The position numbers and the translations under genes are program-made. The notes under the pieces were generated by a model, which was given only the letters and a program-made list of their open reading frames with translations, was not told where the DNA came from and did not search any database. Shown one piece after another: positions 16,587 to 25,152 of a DNA stretch of 55,271 bases. This DNA comes from Sulfurovum sp. 16-42-52 (GTDB taxonomy: Bacteria > Campylobacterota > Campylobacteria > Campylobacterales > Sulfurovaceae): NCBI GenBank assembly GCA_002281755.1, contig NCHB01000020.1:1-55271 (forward strand), in the 5' to 3' direction. Position 1 is the first letter of the stretch, and every line of letters starts with the position of its first letter.

Positions 16587-16594
16587 AAATATCT

Positions 16595-16703
16595 GTCGTG
16601 GCGAACGCCCTCGTAAGCGAAGCGATTCGAGAGCCACGACGACTTTTGCATACTTTTCTAGAAAAGTATGGAGAGAAACAACGCCTCAATGAAGAGAAGA
16701 GGC
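16595..16703. repeat. Cluster of three hairpins between cupin and metH (REP-like)
   Basis: First, GTCGTGGC (16595-16602) pairs perfectly with GCCACGAC (16633-16640), with an inner CTCG/CGAG. Second, 16649-16670 is a perfect 22-bp palindrome centred on TTTTCTAGAAAA. Third, GCCTC (16683-16687) pairs with GAGGC (16699-16703). The genes on both sides converge here, so it may terminate transcription. The GC-rich first hairpin with an AT-rich palindrome also looks like an interspersed repeat. I found no second copy in the window. Confidence 0.6.
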
Positions 16704-16721
16704 AGCTTGAAAAAAATACGC

Positions 16722-19700
16722 TTACACCGAATAATACGTCGCCTTAGAGTGATGCACCACCAACGCAGTCGTACTCTGCTCGGGGTGTATCTGAAATGTC
16801 TCACTTAACTCTATGCCAAACTCTTCAGGTTTAAGCAGATCAAAGATGAGTTTACTCTGCTCCAAGTCTGGACAGGCAGGATACCCAAAGCTGTACCGTG
16901 CGCCCTGATAACGGTTCATCCGCACATCACGAAGCGATGAGCCTTCATTGTCTGCGATGTTTAAGTCTAAGCGTACTTGCTTGTGTACCACTTCAGCGAG
17001 TGCTTCTGCGAGTTCTACGGAGAAGCCGTGCACCATGTTGTATTCTAGGTACTTACCCGCATCATACAGCTCTTTTTCGTATGCTGAGAATTTAGAGCCT
17101 GCACTCACACAGGTAAGCGCGATAACATCATCCCTGTCATGATGGAAGAAGTCAGAGAGTGCACGGTGTGGTTTTTTGCTCTGTCTTGGGAAGCTAAATA
17201 CCCCTACGGCTGTACCGATGCGCTTATCTAGGGCTTCACGGTTGGCATTGGCATCCACATTCCACCCCTCACTCTCATCAAACAAGTAAAGTTCTTGGTC
17301 TTGACTCCTACACGGGTAATAGCCATAGAGTATCGTCGGTTCAAACAAGCCTTTTTCCAAAAACTCTCGTTTAAGCCGCTCGTACGCAGGGTACACTGTG
17401 GTGTCCAAAAGCTTTTTATAGGCTTCTTTTGTCATGCCCTTAGACTTGTAACCCCAGTGAAATTTGATAACCGTTTTTTGATTGACCCAGTTAAAAATCA
17501 TGTCCAAATCAAGGTCTTCTTTTAAAAGCACCCGTCTACCCCAAAATGGTGGTGTGGGCACTGCTTGAGGCTCTGGCATTTTGAGCTCTGCAAAGGGTGG
17601 GATGATGACCTCTTTTTCTTCTTTTTTAACATGCTCTACCATGTCACCTGCTAGGCGTGTGTCTAGCCCGATGCTAGTGTCTTCATTGTACTTTTCGATG
17701 CGACTCATGGCGATGACCCCATCAAAAGCATCACGGCAGTAAAAAATGGGACCCTTATAGACAGGACGGCAAAAATCATCGACAAAGGAACGCGTCAGTG
17801 CTGCCCCACCCAAAAGAACGGGTATGGTGAGCCCCATCTCTGCCATTGCTTCAAGATTGTCTTTCATCACCGCTGTAGATTTTACCAAAAGACCGGACAT
17901 CCCGATGGCTTGAATAGGCTGTCGCTCGACTACATCAAGATACTCCTGCAAATCTGTTTTGATGCCGACATTGACCACTTTAAAGCCGTTGTTAGAGAGG
18001 ATGATGTCGACCAGATTTTTACCCACATCGTGCACATCTCCTTTTACCGTACCGATGACCAGTGTGGTATCGGTATCTTTTTCCTGTTTGCTAAGATAGG
18101 GGTTAAGATAGTCCACGGTTGTTTTCATCGTCTCTGCGGATTGCAAAACAAAAGGCAATTGCATCTGACCCGAACCAAAAAGCTCACCTACGACTTTCAT
18201 CGCATCGATGAGTATCTCATTGACGATGCGATCCGCTTCTATCTCGTGGCGCGCTTCTTCTACGAGGGGTATCATACGCTCTTTGTCACCATCAAGTAGC
18301 AGTCTGGCTATCTTCTCTTCACTGCTCATCGCTTCATACGCTTCATCATTCGCATCATCGTCTATCACCGCATCTGAAAAGTGTTCGATGAACTTAAAAA
18401 GTGACTGGTCATCGGGTGTGAAAAGCAACTCTTCACAAATAGCCTTATCGGCTTCACTCATCTTTGCCAAGGGGATGATGTGTTTTACGTTGATGATGAC
18501 TGTGGTAAGCCCGACTTCTAAACAGTGGTGCAAAAACACAGAGTTCAGATAACGCCTTGCATTGGCATCTAAACCAAAAGAGATGTTAGAAAGTCCCAAG
18601 GTCGAACCCACTTCGGGATGACGGATATGCAGTTCACGGATGGCTTCAAGTGTCTGTATCGCCGCGTCACGGTACTCCAAATCACCAGAACCCACCGTAA
18701 ATGTCAGCACATCAAAAATGAGGTTTCGTGGATCAATGCCGTGTCCGTTTACCGCCATGTCGTACATGCGTTCAGCTTGAGCCACTTTGTCTTCTGTGGT
18801 TTTTGCCATCCCGACTTCATCGATGGTCAAACACACCAGAGCCGTACCAAATTTTTTCGCCAGTTTACAAATCGCATCAAACTTCTCGATGCCGTCTTCA
18901 AGGTTCACGGAGTTGATGATGGGTTTTCCGCCAATGCACTTCAAACCTTCTTCCATCGTATGCACACGCGTCGCATCAGGCATCAGTGGCAGAGGGATTT
19001 TTTGGTTATACAGCTCCATAATGACTTTCATATCCACAGCGCCGTCACGCCCTGCAAACTCTACATTCACATCCAAACAATGTGCGCCGTCTCTGACTTG
19101 CGCCTGACCAACCGTTAAAGTACCCTCGTAATCACTGGCAATGATCAACTCACGAAACGCCTTAGAACCCGTAGAGTTAGAACGCTCCCCTATGAGTAAC
19201 GGGGCTGGTTTTTGAAAAAGCTCAGTGGTAGCAAACAAAGAGGCAATACTTGGCTCTATCTTCCCTGTTGGCTTCTTAGGTACCAGTGTTCCCACTGCCT
19301 TTTTAAGTGCTTGGATGTGTTGAGGGGTAGTACCACAACATCCGCCCAGAAAGCTTACCCCGTCAAAAGCAGTAAACTCCAACTGCTTAGCAGTAAATTC
19401 ATCGGGTCCCATCGGGTAGTAAGTGTATCCGCCGCGGTTTTGAGGAAGTCCTGCATTGGCATGTACCGAGATGGGTATGGCGCAGAGTTCAGAAAGGGTT
19501 TTGAGATGCTTTTTCACTTGATCTGGGCCTGTACCACAGTTAAAGCCCAGAGAGAGGATGTCAAAAGGCTCGAGAATGGTAGCAATGGTCATAGCATCTG
19601 TGCCGATGAGCATCGAACCGCTGAGTTCAATGGTCACCGATACCATAATGGGTAATTTTGCCCCTCTCTCTTCGTTCGCTGCTTCACAGCCATGCAATGC

Positions 19701-20225
19701 AGCTTTGATTTGCAAAGGATCTTGACAGGTCTCCAACAAAAAGACATCACACCCCCCGTCTATAAGCCCTAAAGCAACAACCTTATAGCCCTCAAACATC
19801 TCATCATAATGAATGTGCCCCAGTGAAGGCAATTTTGTCCCTGGCCCAATGGCGCCTAATACAAAACGAGGTGCCTCGGGTGTAGCATACTCATCACAAA
19901 TAGCCTTGACCAGCTCTGCCCCTTTTTTAGAAAGCTCATACGCTCGCTCACCCATCTGATACTCATCAAGCACCCAAGGCATCGTGCCAAATGTATTGGT
20001 CTTGAGTAAATCTGCACCCGCCATCGCATAGCGTTTATGGATGCGGCTGATGAGTTCTGGGGCGGTGTGGTTGAGTAGTTCATTACACCCCTCCTGATCA
20101 ACCCCTTTATCATCTATCCACGCTTCAGACGGTACTGTTAGGTCTTGTATCTGTGTACCCATAGCACCGTCAATGACAAGAATACGCTGTTCTAAAAGTG
20201 ATTTGATTGTTTGCGTTATAGACAA
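16722..20225 (-). CDS. metH: Cobalamin-dependent methionine synthase
   Basis: Transfers a methyl group from 5-methyltetrahydrofolate to homocysteine through cobalamin. All four modules are present in 1167 residues. The homocysteine domain has zinc ligands Cys230 and Cys296-Cys297 (GGCCGTTP). The pterin-binding domain (about 340-600) includes IGERSNSTGSKAF and DVNVEFAGRDG. The B12 domain has DVHDVGKN, with His732 as the cobalt ligand. The C-terminal reactivation domain has NRYQGARYSFGYPACPD. It starts at TTG 20225 behind AAGGGG. A TACAAT -10 box lies about 35 bases upstream, leaving no room for a B12 riboswitch. Confidence 0.97.
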   Translation of the reverse strand: MSITQTIKSLLEQRILVIDGAMGTQIQDLTVPSEAWIDDKGVDQEGCNELLNHTAPELISRIHKRYAMAGADLLKTNTFGTMPWVLDEYQMGERAYELSKKGAELVKAICDEYATPEAPRFVLGAIGPGTKLPSLGHIHYDEMFEGYKVVALGLIDGGCDVFLLETCQDPLQIKAALHGCEAANEERGAKLPIMVSVTIELSGSMLIGTDAMTIATILEPFDILSLGFNCGTGPDQVKKHLKTLSELCAIPISVHANAGLPQNRGGYTYYPMGPDEFTAKQLEFTAFDGVSFLGGCCGTTPQHIQALKKAVGTLVPKKPTGKIEPSIASLFATTELFQKPAPLLIGERSNSTGSKAFRELIIASDYEGTLTVGQAQVRDGAHCLDVNVEFAGRDGAVDMKVIMELYNQKIPLPLMPDATRVHTMEEGLKCIGGKPIINSVNLEDGIEKFDAICKLAKKFGTALVCLTIDEVGMAKTTEDKVAQAERMYDMAVNGHGIDPRNLIFDVLTFTVGSGDLEYRDAAIQTLEAIRELHIRHPEVGSTLGLSNISFGLDANARRYLNSVFLHHCLEVGLTTVIINVKHIIPLAKMSEADKAICEELLFTPDDQSLFKFIEHFSDAVIDDDANDEAYEAMSSEEKIARLLLDGDKERMIPLVEEARHEIEADRIVNEILIDAMKVVGELFGSGQMQLPFVLQSAETMKTTVDYLNPYLSKQEKDTDTTLVIGTVKGDVHDVGKNLVDIILSNNGFKVVNVGIKTDLQEYLDVVERQPIQAIGMSGLLVKSTAVMKDNLEAMAEMGLTIPVLLGGAALTRSFVDDFCRPVYKGPIFYCRDAFDGVIAMSRIEKYNEDTSIGLDTRLAGDMVEHVKKEEKEVIIPPFAELKMPEPQAVPTPPFWGRRVLLKEDLDLDMIFNWVNQKTVIKFHWGYKSKGMTKEAYKKLLDTTVYPAYERLKREFLEKGLFEPTILYGYYPCRSQDQELYLFDESEGWNVDANANREALDKRIGTAVGVFSFPRQSKKPHRALSDFFHHDRDDVIALTCVSAGSKFSAYEKELYDAGKYLEYNMVHGFSVELAEALAEVVHKQVRLDLNIADNEGSSLRDVRMNRYQGARYSFGYPACPDLEQSKLIFDLLKPEEFGIELSETFQIHPEQSTTALVVHHSKATYYSV

Positions 20226-20319
20226 AAAATACCCCTTATCTTAATGGTGCAATTGTAGCAAAGTATAGTTGATGCGGGGTTAATGTAATAAGAGTATAAG
20301 CTGGCGCTAGGTATTATAT

Positions 20320-20346
20320 GTGTGTATAATCTAAAGATATACACAC
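20320..20346 (+). promoter_or_regulatory. Perfect 9-9-9 dyad over the -10 box of the PAS gene
   Basis: GTGTGTATA (20320-20328), nine bases, then TATACACAC (20338-20346). The TATAAT -10 box occupies 20325-20330 inside the left arm, 36 bases before the start codon. This geometry is that of a repressor operator blocking RNA polymerase. Confidence 0.7.
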
Positions 20347-20365
20347 TACATACTCTGGAGAGACG

Positions 20366-20818
20366 ATGGGCAAAACAACCAAAAATACGATTACCGGCGA
20401 AGAGATTATCAAGCCTGATCCTGTAGATATCGAAGTCCCATTTGATGGTGGTGTGATGATAACTGAAACAGACACAGCAGGCATCATTACCTATGCCAAC
20501 CGTAAGTTTTGCACTCTCACGGGCTACACCAAAGAGCAACTCATCGGTTCACCCCATAACATCAACAGACATCCAGATATGCCCAAAGCAGCCTTTAAAG
20601 GCATGTGGGAAACTATCAAAAGTGGCAAATACTGGGAAGGTTTTGTTAAAAATATGACCAATGAAGGAAAACACTATCATGTCGTCGTATTTATCAAACC
20701 CAAACTGGATGAAGAAGGGAATATCGTAGGCTACATCGCCGGAAGAAAGATCCCAGACAAAGACCTGCTCCAAAGAGCCCTCGATCAATACAAAGTCATG
20801 AAAAATGATGAGCATTAA
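20366..20818 (+). CDS. PAS-domain redox/energy-taxis sensor (Aer/CetB-like)
   Basis: A 150-residue soluble protein made of one PAS domain, with ITETDTAGIITYANRKFC, TGYTKEQLIG, the family stretch HPDMPKAAFKGMW, GKYWEGFVKN and GYIAGRKIP. This is the FAD-binding PAS type of E. coli Aer and Campylobacter CetB. CetB works with a separate membrane signalling protein, CetA, but no chemoreceptor gene is adjacent here. ATG 20366 is preceded by GGAGA. Transcription probably depends on the dyad over its -10 box. Confidence 0.8.
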   Translation: MGKTTKNTITGEEIIKPDPVDIEVPFDGGVMITETDTAGIITYANRKFCTLTGYTKEQLIGSPHNINRHPDMPKAAFKGMWETIKSGKYWEGFVKNMTNEGKHYHVVVFIKPKLDEEGNIVGYIAGRKIPDKDLLQRALDQYKVMKNDEH

Positions 20819-20821
20819 GTA

Positions 20822-20838
20822 AATGGGGGTTACCCATT
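20822..20838 (+). terminator. Short hairpin after the PAS gene
   Basis: AATGGG-GGTTA-CCCATT, a 6-bp stem just after the PAS gene stop. It lacks a T run, so termination is uncertain. Confidence 0.3.
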
Positions 20839-20859
20839 ACTTCGATGTTCATGTCACTG

Positions 20860-21090
20860 CTACAAACTCTTTTTAGCTTCTTGCAAAGCTGCAATGACCG
20901 CATCAATATTCGCTTTTGGGATATGGACTTTCCAGTCTGGTTCTGTTGCGCTTGCTTGCAAAGCAATACCGATACTTGCTACACTTTCACTCTTTGGTCC
21001 ATAAGGCTGTTCGATGGTACTGATAGTTATTTTTCCGTCTTTTGTACCGCTTAGTGTCAGTTCGTCTATTTTTGTGATGGTTCCGCTCAT
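20860..21090 (-). CDS. Conserved-looking small protein of unknown function (76 aa)
   Basis: I do not recognise the family. The 76-residue acidic soluble protein begins with beta-type sequence (TITKIDELTLSGTKDGKITIS), has a central Gly/Ser/Ala stretch, and ends in a helix (NIDAVIAALQEAKKSL). There is no signal peptide, Cys or membrane segment. A good ribosome-binding site (AAAGGA, six bases before ATG 21090) supports translation. It lies 39 bases after the broken lpxD on the same strand. Confidence 0.6.
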   Translation of the reverse strand: MSGTITKIDELTLSGTKDGKITISTIEQPYGPKSESVASIGIALQASATEPDWKVHIPKANIDAVIAALQEAKKSL

Positions 21091-21129
21091 GTTGTATCCT
21101 TTAAAGTAATGTGTGAAAATTATATCACA

Positions 21130-21949
21130 TTATTGGCGTTTTAAAAGTCCTGCAATTTTCGCTTGTAAACGCAGCCACAGTTTGTGTTCTATAGCCGGAA
21201 ATCCTGCATAGGTTTTACCGCCCTCAAGCGATTTGGTGACACCGCTTTTGCCTGCGATAGTTGCAAAATCACCTATTTTTAAATGTCCAGCAGTCCCACT
21301 CTGACCCCCCATGACGACATTTCTGCCCAACACCGTAGAGCCGGCAAGCCCCACCTGTGCTGCACAAAGCGTATGTTCACCCACATCACAGTTATGTATG
21401 CTCACCCTGCTTTGTGTGCGCAAAACCGTAGCCGTCACATCCTACGACCGTTCCACTGTGGATAATGCATCTTTTACCGATGCGTGTATGATGGTACACC
21501 GTTACATTGGGGTGCAGAAGTGTGCCTGAGTCTATAGTGACATGATCACCTACATAACAGCCTGCTAGAAGCGTAACATCATCACCTAAAGTCACATTTT
21601 TACCAAAACGTACACTCGAATCGATATCACAACCATTTCCCACTGTAGGTGTTTCTGCCTTGCTCTCAAGTTTATAGGCAAAGAGCTTTGAAGCTAAAGC
21701 CAGTTTTAAATACGGTTCGTCTGTAATGAGTGCCTGCGATGACTGGGGTAATAAATGGGCATATTTTGCTTGTATGAGGACAGCTGCAGCTTTAGTATGT
21801 GGAAGCTGATCCAGATATTTTTCTGTGTTGAAAAAGCTAAGCTGTGATGCGCTTGCTTCAGTAAGGGTATGAATGCCCTCTATATCAATATCAATACCAT
21901 CAAAATCAACTTGAATGGCTTGAGCGATGTGGGATAGTTTGTACATCAT
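21130..21949 (-). pseudogene. lpxD: UDP-3-O-acylglucosamine N-acyltransferase, broken by internal deletion
   Basis: LpxD adds the second 3-hydroxyacyl chain in lipid A synthesis. The first part (21949 to about 21440) has the N-terminal uridine-binding domain and left-handed beta-helix repeats up to HSGTVVGCDGYGFAHTKQGEHT, then a stop. The remainder is in a different frame from about 21406: HNCDVGEHTLCAAQVGLAGS, GGQSGTAGHLKIGD and a normal C-terminus. Compared with the family, about 46 residues are missing, from the KIPQ region to QIAHN, roughly the IDRGAL coils. The junction has short homology (CATA). The reassembled length would be about 318, normal for LpxD. It lies in the ilvB-ilvH-lpxD order I recall from Campylobacter. 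Confidence 0.85.
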
Positions 21950-21978
21950 ACAAAGATACCTTTTTGGTTAAAGTCGCC

Positions 21979-22000
21979 GTTTCCACCGGGCGATGGAAAC
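21979..22000 (-). terminator. Hairpin between ilvH and lpxD
   Basis: GTTTCCA (21979-21985) pairs perfectly with TGGAAAC (21994-22000) around a GC-rich 8-base loop, 14 bases after the ilvH stop. No U run follows on the transcript strand. It is more likely an mRNA-stabilising or attenuating structure than a classical terminator. Confidence 0.4.
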
Positions 22001-22013
22001 ATCATTTAAAAGA

Positions 22014-22493
22014 TTAACGCTCGATTGCAACCACACCGCCACGTACAATCTCACAAGGATTGTAACGCTGCGCTGCTTCGATGAAATGTTGAACACGCAA
22101 AGGCTCATCTGCTACTTGCGCGATTACCATCTCTTTGCCTACATTGACGATACCGCCATTATATGCACCGCATAAAGCAGCAATGTCGGAAAGATTTTCT
22201 GCAATGGGGAACTTAACAAGCACCATCTCTTTTTCAACCATCTCTTCATGCTCAATGACCTTATAGACAGGGATGAGCTTATGGAGCTGTTTGGTGATCT
22301 GCTCCATCACTTTGGGTGAACCGTTGGTTGCTATAGTGATGTGCGACATACTGCTGTTTGGAATAGGCGCAACCGTAAGTGACTCGATGTTGTAACCGCG
22401 CCCTGCAAACAAAGAGGTAACACGCGCAAGAACAGAGCTTTCATTGAGGACAATAACCGAAATAACACGTCTTTCGTTAAGTGGATTTGCCAT
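22014..22493 (-). CDS. ilvH: Acetolactate synthase small (regulatory) subunit
   Basis: Regulatory subunit that activates acetolactate synthase and gives valine feedback inhibition. The N-terminal ACT domain (VISVIVLNESSVLARVTSLFAGRGYNIESLTVA) and the C-terminal ALS-ss domain (VEKEMVLVKF to EIVRGGVVAIER) are complete in 159 residues. The ATG shares a base with the ilvB stop (TAATG), so the subunits are translationally coupled. Confidence 0.97.
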   Translation of the reverse strand: MANPLNERRVISVIVLNESSVLARVTSLFAGRGYNIESLTVAPIPNSSMSHITIATNGSPKVMEQITKQLHKLIPVYKVIEHEEMVEKEMVLVKFPIAENLSDIAALCGAYNGGIVNVGKEMVIAQVADEPLRVQHFIEAAQRYNPCEIVRGGVVAIER

Positions 22494-24199
22494 TATTTTG
22501 TCTCCTTGTTCTCTATTTTTGGAGGCAACATCATATTAAACAGTGCTCCACCCGATGGAACCATCGGAAGTACATCTTCAAAACGATTGACCATAACATT
22601 CATAAAACAAACTCTGTCTTGTGCGATAGCATCTTTGATAGCTTCATCAAACTCTTTTTTGGTCGTAACATCATACCCTATACCGCCACAAGCCTCCGCT
22701 AAGGCTTTCCAGTTCGGCTGGAAGGTTAAGTCTGTTTCAGAATAGCGTTTTTCATAGAAAAAGGTTTGCCACTGTCGTACCATCCCCAAAAATTGGTTAT
22801 TGAGAATGAGGTTGATGACAGGTATCTTATACTCAGCTGCCGTGACAAGCTCTTGCATATTCATCAAAATCGAACCGTCACCTGTGATGTTGATAACCGT
22901 TTTTTCAGGAAAAGCCATCTTAGCGCCCAACGCTGCAGGAAAACCAAAACCCATCGTCCCCAAACCGCCTGAGTTGATCCACTGTCGAGGTCTGTCAAAG
23001 GGGTAATGTTGCGCTGCCCACATTTGATGTTGTCCGACATCTGAGGTGATGATGGCATTCTCGCCTACCAGCTCACCAATACGCTCTATCGCCCACTGCG
23101 GTTTGATGACCTCATCGGAGTCTACATAAGACTGAGGATGAAGCGCATCATAGCGTTTAAGTATCTCTCTCCATGCCTGATATCTGTCTGTATTGACCCC
23201 ATCAAGAAGCGGTATCATTACTTCAAGCACTTCGGTTACATCACCAACAATCGGGTAATCCACATCTACCAATTTGCCGATGTTAGCCGCATCAATATCG
23301 ACATGAATGATGTCTGCATATTTGGCAAATTCTGAAAGTTTACCTGTTACCCTGTCATCAAACCGTGCGCCCAAAGAGATAACCAAATCCGTCTCAGACA
23401 TCGCCATGTTTGAGGCATAATTACCATGCATACCGAGCATACCAAGTAGCAAGGGGTTTTTCGCACCCATAACCCCTCGTGCCATCAAAGTCTCAACAAC
23501 AGGAATCTGTGTTTTCTCTGCTAAGGCGCGCACCTCTTCACTTGCATTGGAAAGAACTACCCCTCCACCAATATATAACAAAGGCTTTTTCGCGGTTTTA
23601 ATGGCTTCAACAGCTTTTTCGATCTGCTTTTGATTGCCTTTGTAAGTCGGTTTATACGTTGCGATATTGACCGAATCAGGATAGACAAACTCACCGATAT
23701 CGACCGTGATATCTTTAGGGATATCGACCAAAATGGGTCCCGGTCTGCCTGAACGTGCGAGATAAAATGCCTCTTTAAGTATGCGTGGAAGTTCTTCGAG
23801 TGAGCGTACCAAAAAGTTATGTTTGGTGCAGGGTCGTGAGATACCCACCGCATCGATCTCTTGAAAACCATCTGTTCCAATCAGAGACATAGGTACTTGC
23901 CCAGAGATAACCACCAAAGGAATAGAGTCCATATATGCTGTAGCTAGACCCGTGACGGCATTGGTAAAGCCTGGTCCGGAGGTTACCATCGCAACCCCTA
24001 CTTCGCCTGTAGCTCTTGCATACCCGTCTGCTGCATGTACAGAAGCCTGCTCATGGCGGTTCAAGATATGCTTAAACCCGTTTTGTTTGTAGATCTCATC
24101 ATATACGTGCATAATAGCCCCGCCAGGGTAACCAAATACGGTTTTAACACCCTCGGCGATAATCGCTTCACACACCATTTGTGCACCAGACATTTGCAT
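22493..24199 (-). CDS. ilvB: Acetolactate synthase large (catalytic) subunit
   Basis: Thiamine-diphosphate enzyme making acetolactate or acetohydroxybutyrate, the first common step to valine, leucine and isoleucine. The 568 residues include GYPGGAIMHVYDEIY, catalytic-Glu region RHEQASVHAADGYARATG, the FAD/middle domain (LGMLGMHGNYASN) and the ThDP-Mg motif GDGSILMNMQEL with NNQFLGMV. The ATG at 24199 is chosen over one five codons upstream because GGAG then sits nine bases before it. Also called ilvI in Campylobacter-type annotation. Confidence 0.96.
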   Translation of the reverse strand: MQMSGAQMVCEAIIAEGVKTVFGYPGGAIMHVYDEIYKQNGFKHILNRHEQASVHAADGYARATGEVGVAMVTSGPGFTNAVTGLATAYMDSIPLVVISGQVPMSLIGTDGFQEIDAVGISRPCTKHNFLVRSLEELPRILKEAFYLARSGRPGPILVDIPKDITVDIGEFVYPDSVNIATYKPTYKGNQKQIEKAVEAIKTAKKPLLYIGGGVVLSNASEEVRALAEKTQIPVVETLMARGVMGAKNPLLLGMLGMHGNYASNMAMSETDLVISLGARFDDRVTGKLSEFAKYADIIHVDIDAANIGKLVDVDYPIVGDVTEVLEVMIPLLDGVNTDRYQAWREILKRYDALHPQSYVDSDEVIKPQWAIERIGELVGENAIITSDVGQHQMWAAQHYPFDRPRQWINSGGLGTMGFGFPAALGAKMAFPEKTVINITGDGSILMNMQELVTAAEYKIPVINLILNNQFLGMVRQWQTFFYEKRYSETDLTFQPNWKALAEACGGIGYDVTTKKEFDEAIKDAIAQDRVCFMNVMVNRFEDVLPMVPSGGALFNMMLPPKIENKETK

Positions 24200-24255
24200 G
24201 ATCACACACTCCATTGGTAGAATTTTTTTTGATTATATCCAAAAAAGATTAGAGT

Positions 24256-25152
24256 TTATTTGCAGGCATCCAAGGCTACACCCTCACGCAAACCGTCATC
24301 AATGACGATGCAGGTCTCAAATCCGAGTAGCCTATAGAGTTGTTTGTAGATGAGTATGCCTGCAGCGACCAAGTCAGAACGTCCTGTTCCTACGGCTATC
24401 TGTCTCTCTTCGGGGTTAAGCGAGAGTAGTTTTTCAAGGTAGATATCTAACTCATGGATTTCTAGAGAAGTGCCATTTATTTTTGAAGCATCATAACGCT
24501 CATAGCTCTGTCCGAGTTTCATCGCGGCCACTGTAGTAGGTGTACCTGCTGTGGCGACATACGCGTGTACTTTACCTTTGGCTTGATACACCTTTTGACA
24601 AAATAGGTTCATCTCTTGCATCGCTATAGGCAATGCATCAGCTATGGCTTCCAAAGTCCCATACGTTTGTGCGATGGTTACGATACCCACAGGAAAACTT
24701 TGAAAAAATGTTTCCGCACCATAATGAAAGATAAGTTCGGTAGAACCACCGCCTATATCGGCAACCACAAAAGAATCTGAAGCATACGCTAAAGCAGCAA
24801 GCCTGTGTTTAACTGCTTTTAAAGTCAGTCTTGCTTCTTCTTCTCCTGATATGATTTCAAAAGCCACCCCTGTTTCTTTTTTGATTTCATCCAGTACCTG
24901 CACACTGTTAGATGCCCTTCGCATGGCTTCAGTGGTAACTGCTTTAACTTCCGAGGAACTAAAATCAATCTTCGCTTGTGCTTCTTTGATGGTGGCTATA
25001 ACCCTGGCTGTGGCTTCCTTGCTTATGATGCCTGATTGCACAAGACCATCGGCAGTTCTGACCACTTTTTCAAATTCAAAAATCCGTGTACCGCTTAAAC
25101 ACTCATATGCCAATACACGAAGCGTATTGGAGCCTAAATCAATCGCTATCAT
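24256..25152 (-). CDS. Ppx/GppA-family exopolyphosphatase
   Basis: Ppx/GppA phosphatase of 298 residues in the actin/Hsp70-like sugar-kinase fold. Phosphate-1 motif IAIDLGSNTLRVL is at the N-terminus, the SGEEEARLT motif is at about 100, phosphate-2 VADIGGGSTELIF at about 130, and ATAGTPTTVAA and VIDDGLREGV lie further on. It is the short single-catalytic-unit form common in Campylobacterota, acting on polyphosphate and/or pppGpp. ATG 25152 shares a base with the ilvA stop (TGATG); a TTG one codon earlier is the alternative. Confidence 0.9.
   Translation of the reverse strand: MIAIDLGSNTLRVLAYECLSGTRIFEFEKVVRTADGLVQSGIISKEATARVIATIKEAQAKIDFSSSEVKAVTTEAMRRASNSVQVLDEIKKETGVAFEIISGEEEARLTLKAVKHRLAALAYASDSFVVADIGGGSTELIFHYGAETFFQSFPVGIVTIAQTYGTLEAIADALPIAMQEMNLFCQKVYQAKGKVHAYVATAGTPTTVAAMKLGQSYERYDASKINGTSLEIHELDIYLEKLLSLNPEERQIAVGTGRSDLVAAGILIYKQLYRLLGFETCIVIDDGLREGVALDACK

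Noticed and set aside
20226-20365. Search for a cobalamin or SAM riboswitch upstream of metH
   Set aside because: Only about 30-40 bases separate the presumed -10 box from the metH start, and no B12-box-like sequence is visible.
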